From positions 1 through 64,000 of the forward strand of contig NKIM01000004.1 in assembly GCA_002255955.1 (NCBI GenBank): a DNA stretch of 64,000 nt, in the 5' to 3' direction. The notes beneath the pieces were generated by a model that had not been told where the DNA came from, did no database searches, and was given only the letters and a program-made list of their open reading frames with translations. Numbering within the stretch: the first letter of the stretch is position 1; each line of letters starts with the position of its first letter. The position numbers and the translations under genes are program-made. Source of the DNA: Burkholderiales bacterium PBB2 (GTDB lineage Bacteria; Pseudomonadota; Gammaproteobacteria; Burkholderiales; Burkholderiaceae_C). Positions 61,902-64,000 of this stretch are shown piece after piece.

Positions 61902-62387
61902 TCAGAACTGGTCCACCCAGCCCGATTGCAGGGCGGATTGCGGGTTGGAACCGGCCGCGCGCACGGCGGCCAGGGCTGCCTCGCGCGGCAGGCCCAGGCT
62001 TTTCAGCACACAGGCGGCCACGGTGCCAGTGCGGCCGATGCCGGCGGCGCAGTGCAGCAGCACCTGCTCGCCCAGCACCAGGCTGTGGGCGATCTGCTCC
62101 ACGCCCTGGCGGAAGGCCTGCGGGTCGGCACCGAGGCCGAAGTCGCGCATGGGCAGGTGTTGCCAGCGGAAGGGCAGCCGCCCCTCGGCGATTGCCTTGT
62201 GATAGCCCGGCGAGAGCTGGGCCACCTCTTCGAGCGGGTTCAGGCAGACCACCAGATGCAGCTGGCGCAATCGCGCTTCGTCGAGGAAGGCGGGCCAGGA
62301 TTCGAGGCGCCCGGGCATGGATTGCAGCCACAGGCGGCCGGAACTCGGCGGGCTCAGGTCGGGAATCGGGACGGAGCGAAAAGGCAT
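61902..62387 (-). CDS. Dual-specificity/tyrosine protein phosphatase-like protein
   Basis: 161 aa. The P-loop HCAAGIGRTG carries Cys113 and Arg119, the catalytic pair of cysteine phosphatases. Acidic loop candidate RDFGLGADP (Asp82). No signal peptide. It directly precedes the RluA-type gene in the same operon. The phosphorylated substrate (protein, sugar or nucleotide) is not known. Confidence 0.88.
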   Translation of the reverse strand: MPFRSVPIPDLSPPSSGRLWLQSMPGRLESWPAFLDEARLRQLHLVVCLNPLEEVAQLSPGYHKAIAEGRLPFRWQHLPMRDFGLGADPQAFRQGVEQIAHSLVLGEQVLLHCAAGIGRTGTVAACVLKSLGLPREAALAAVRAAGSNPQSALQSGWVDQF

Positions 62388-62400
62388 GGTGTCAGGGGGA

Positions 62401-63129
62401 TCAAGGGACGCAGGCGGACATGGAGTCCAGCCAGGGGCCGTCGAGGATATCGCGGGTTTCTTGCACGGCGATGGTCCAGAGCCGCTCCATCACCTCGGGT
62501 GGCTGCTGGTAGTGGCCGCCGTAGCAGCCATCGCCCAAGTAAGCGCGCTTGGCGACCGGGTCCATCAATGCCATGCGGGCGTAGTCGACCAGGGGCTTGG
62601 GTGCATCGGGCAGGGCGACGCCAGGCAAGCGCGTCAGGCCTTCAAAGTTTTCCATCCAGCTGGCGTGCGAGGCCTGCGGGTCTTGCTCGCGCACAAAAGC
62701 CATGGTGCGCGGCGCGGCCCACCAGTTGTGCCATTTGAGCTGGATGCCCGGCAGCTCCGCGCCCAAGGCCTGCAAGAGGGTGGCTGCGCCGTTGTTACCG
62801 CCATGGCCGTTGACGATGACGATGCGGCGAAAGCCATGCTGGTGCAGCGAGCCGATCAGGTCGCGCAAGACTTGCAGCAAGGTCTCCAGACGCAAGCTCA
62901 TGGTGCCGGGGTAGGCCATATAGGTCGGCGTCACGCCGTAGGCTTGGGCCGGAAAAACGGGTACACCCAGCGGTTCGGCAGCGGCCACCGCCACCTCTTC
63001 GGACAGGATGGCATCCACGGCCAGGGACAGAAACGCGTGCTGCTCGACGCTGCCCAGGGGCAGCACGGCGCGGTCGTCCTGGCGCAGGTAGCGCTCGACC
63101 ATGGACCAGTTGCAGTCTTTGATGCGCAT
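62401..63129 (-). CDS. Creatininase-family amidohydrolase
   Basis: 242 aa. Metal-site segments LPLGSVEQHAFLSLAVDAIL and VNGHGGNNGAATLLQAL are those of the creatininase/mycofactocin-type family. ATG 63129 gives MRIKDCNWS. The substrate is unknown; relatives cut creatinine, or peptide-like amides in cofactor pathways. It is first of the leftward group that continues with the phosphatase and RluA-type genes (13 bp to the next gene). Confidence 0.88.
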   Translation of the reverse strand: MRIKDCNWSMVERYLRQDDRAVLPLGSVEQHAFLSLAVDAILSEEVAVAAAEPLGVPVFPAQAYGVTPTYMAYPGTMSLRLETLLQVLRDLIGSLHQHGFRRIVIVNGHGGNNGAATLLQALGAELPGIQLKWHNWWAAPRTMAFVREQDPQASHASWMENFEGLTRLPGVALPDAPKPLVDYARMALMDPVAKRAYLGDGCYGGHYQQPPEVMERLWTIAVQETRDILDGPWLDSMSACVP

Positions 63130-63290
63130 GAGCTGAGAAGAAGAGGGGAGCGAAAGGTGGTGAAGGGCAGGGCGAAAGGCGTGGCGATTGTGCCCTGCAA
63201 GCGACGCTTCGCGCGCCCGAGCTGCCATGATGGCGGCCGCCTTCTTGCTTCGGGCCCTTGCCTTCTTCCTTCTTGTTTCCACGTTTCTGA

Positions 63291-64000
63291 ATGAGCCCAC
63301 CTGCCGCTGCGCCTGCCATCCGCCACCCACGCTGGGTGCTGCTGGCCATCTGCGCCCTGTCCCTGATGAGCACGGTGGGCATGGCCTTGCCCTATCCCAT
63401 CCTGGCGCCGATCTTTGTCGGCGGGCCGGTCGATGACTTCACCCATTTCGCCGGCCTGGACCCGCGCTTGCTGATGGGGCTGGCCCTGGCGGCGAATCCG
63501 CTCGGCATCCTGATCGGCAATCTCTTCATCGGCCCGCTGTCCGATCGCCATGGCCGGCGCCGTGTGCTGGCCGTGACCATCACCGCGACCTTGCTCAGCT
63601 ACGGGCTCACGGCGTTTGCCCTCGGCCAGCGCTGGTACCTGCTGTTTGTGCTGGCGCGCTTCATCACCGGCCTGACCGAGGGCAATGTGGCGGTGGCGCG
63701 CGCCCTGCTGGCCGATATGCACGAGCAGATCGACCGCACCCAGGCTTTTGCCTGGCTCAATGCCTGCCTCTATATGGGCTGGCTGCTGGGCCCCCTGGTC
63801 GGTGGCCTGACCCTGCCGCTGGGCGAGAGCGTGCCATTTCTGCTCGCCGGCCTGGCCATGCTGCCCTGCCTGCTGGTGCTGACGCTCTGGGTGCCCGATT
63901 GGCGGCCGACTCCAGCGGCCAGCGGCGCCCCCCAGCCGGGTTTTTGGCGCCAGCTGCGCGAGCAGCAGGTGCTGGGCCTCTTGCGCGCCGACCCGGTGCT
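63291..64000 (+). CDS. MFS transporter, 5' part (cut by the window end)
   Basis: The frame from ATG 63291 runs through the right edge; 236 codons are visible. Start MSPPAAAPAIRHPRWVLL, first span at about 14-35, and the MFS loop signature GPLSDRHGRRRVL between spans 2 and 3, then RFITGLTEGNVAVARALLADM. Major facilitator superfamily exporter or importer of unknown substrate. It diverges from the creatininase gene. Confidence 0.85.
   Translation, partial: MSPPAAAPAIRHPRWVLLAICALSLMSTVGMALPYPILAPIFVGGPVDDFTHFAGLDPRLLMGLALAANPLGILIGNLFIGPLSDRHGRRRVLAVTITATLLSYGLTAFALGQRWYLLFVLARFITGLTEGNVAVARALLADMHEQIDRTQAFAWLNACLYMGWLLGPLVGGLTLPLGESVPFLLAGLAMLPCLLVLTLWVPDWRPTPAASGAPQPGFWRQLREQQVLGLLRADPV

Overview
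The window reads as chromosomal DNA of a high-GC betaproteobacterium of the order Burkholderiales. The Roseateles/Mitsuaria/Pelomonas-like lineage is my best guess from protein style and gene order; it is an inference, not a computed placement. Typical order-level markers are the DUF3579 protein after argF/argD, the rpsP-rimM-trmD-rplS block, hda-HAD-pcnB-folK, and the TIM44-like and CobD-like proteins. No rRNA, tRNA, CRISPR array, transposase or integrase was seen.

Region 1 (1-33.2 kb) is a large alpha-glucan (starch, maltodextrin, glycogen) locus. It opens with the 3' end of glucokinase, a TonB-dependent receptor and a Tat-exported S9 peptidase. A leftward operon malK-malE-malF-malG-amylase (13.9 to 6.5 kb) diverges from a rightward operon glgP-glgB-esterase-glgX-malQ (14.3 to 23.4 kb). 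A second divergent pair lies further right: two exported GH13 enzymes (leftward) and a secreted type I pullulanase (rightward), followed by methylglyoxal synthase. In the likely scheme, alpha-glucans cross the outer membrane by the receptor and are trimmed in the periplasm by the exported GH13 enzymes. The products enter by MalEFGK and are processed in the cytoplasm by MalQ, GlgP, GlgX, GlgB and Glk. glgC and glgA are not in the window. The three control regions (592-905, 13888-14330, 30210-30377) share a palindrome of the form TGTA-N7-TACA that looks like one operator; its regulator is not in the window.

Region 2 (about 23.87-25.25 kb) is a foreign, lower-GC island just past the malQ terminator. 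It holds three small genes and a well-formed integron attC recombination site, but no integrase: a small cluster of gene cassettes without integrase (CALIN type). A Kef-type antiporter gene follows.

Region 3 (33.2-44.98 kb) is mixed housekeeping: mgsA, hyi, a transglutaminase/TPR lipoprotein, a YkgJ-type cysteine cluster protein, a kinase fused to a universal stress domain, a metallophosphatase, a periplasmic binding protein, argF-argD, DUF3579, an M14 peptidase and an alpha/beta hydrolase. A 61-bp relic of a second argF 3' end lies just beyond argF.

Region 4 (45.1-64 kb) is core genome: rpsT, murJ, a SirB1-like protein, hda-HAD-pcnB-folK-DUF486 (overlapping genes), rpsP-rimM-trmD, rplS, a CoA pyrophosphatase, a CobD-like protein, an EF-hand protein, a TIM44-like protein, and a leftward group (SDR, methyltransferase, RluA-type synthase, dual-specificity phosphatase, creatininase family). 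The window ends inside an MFS transporter gene.
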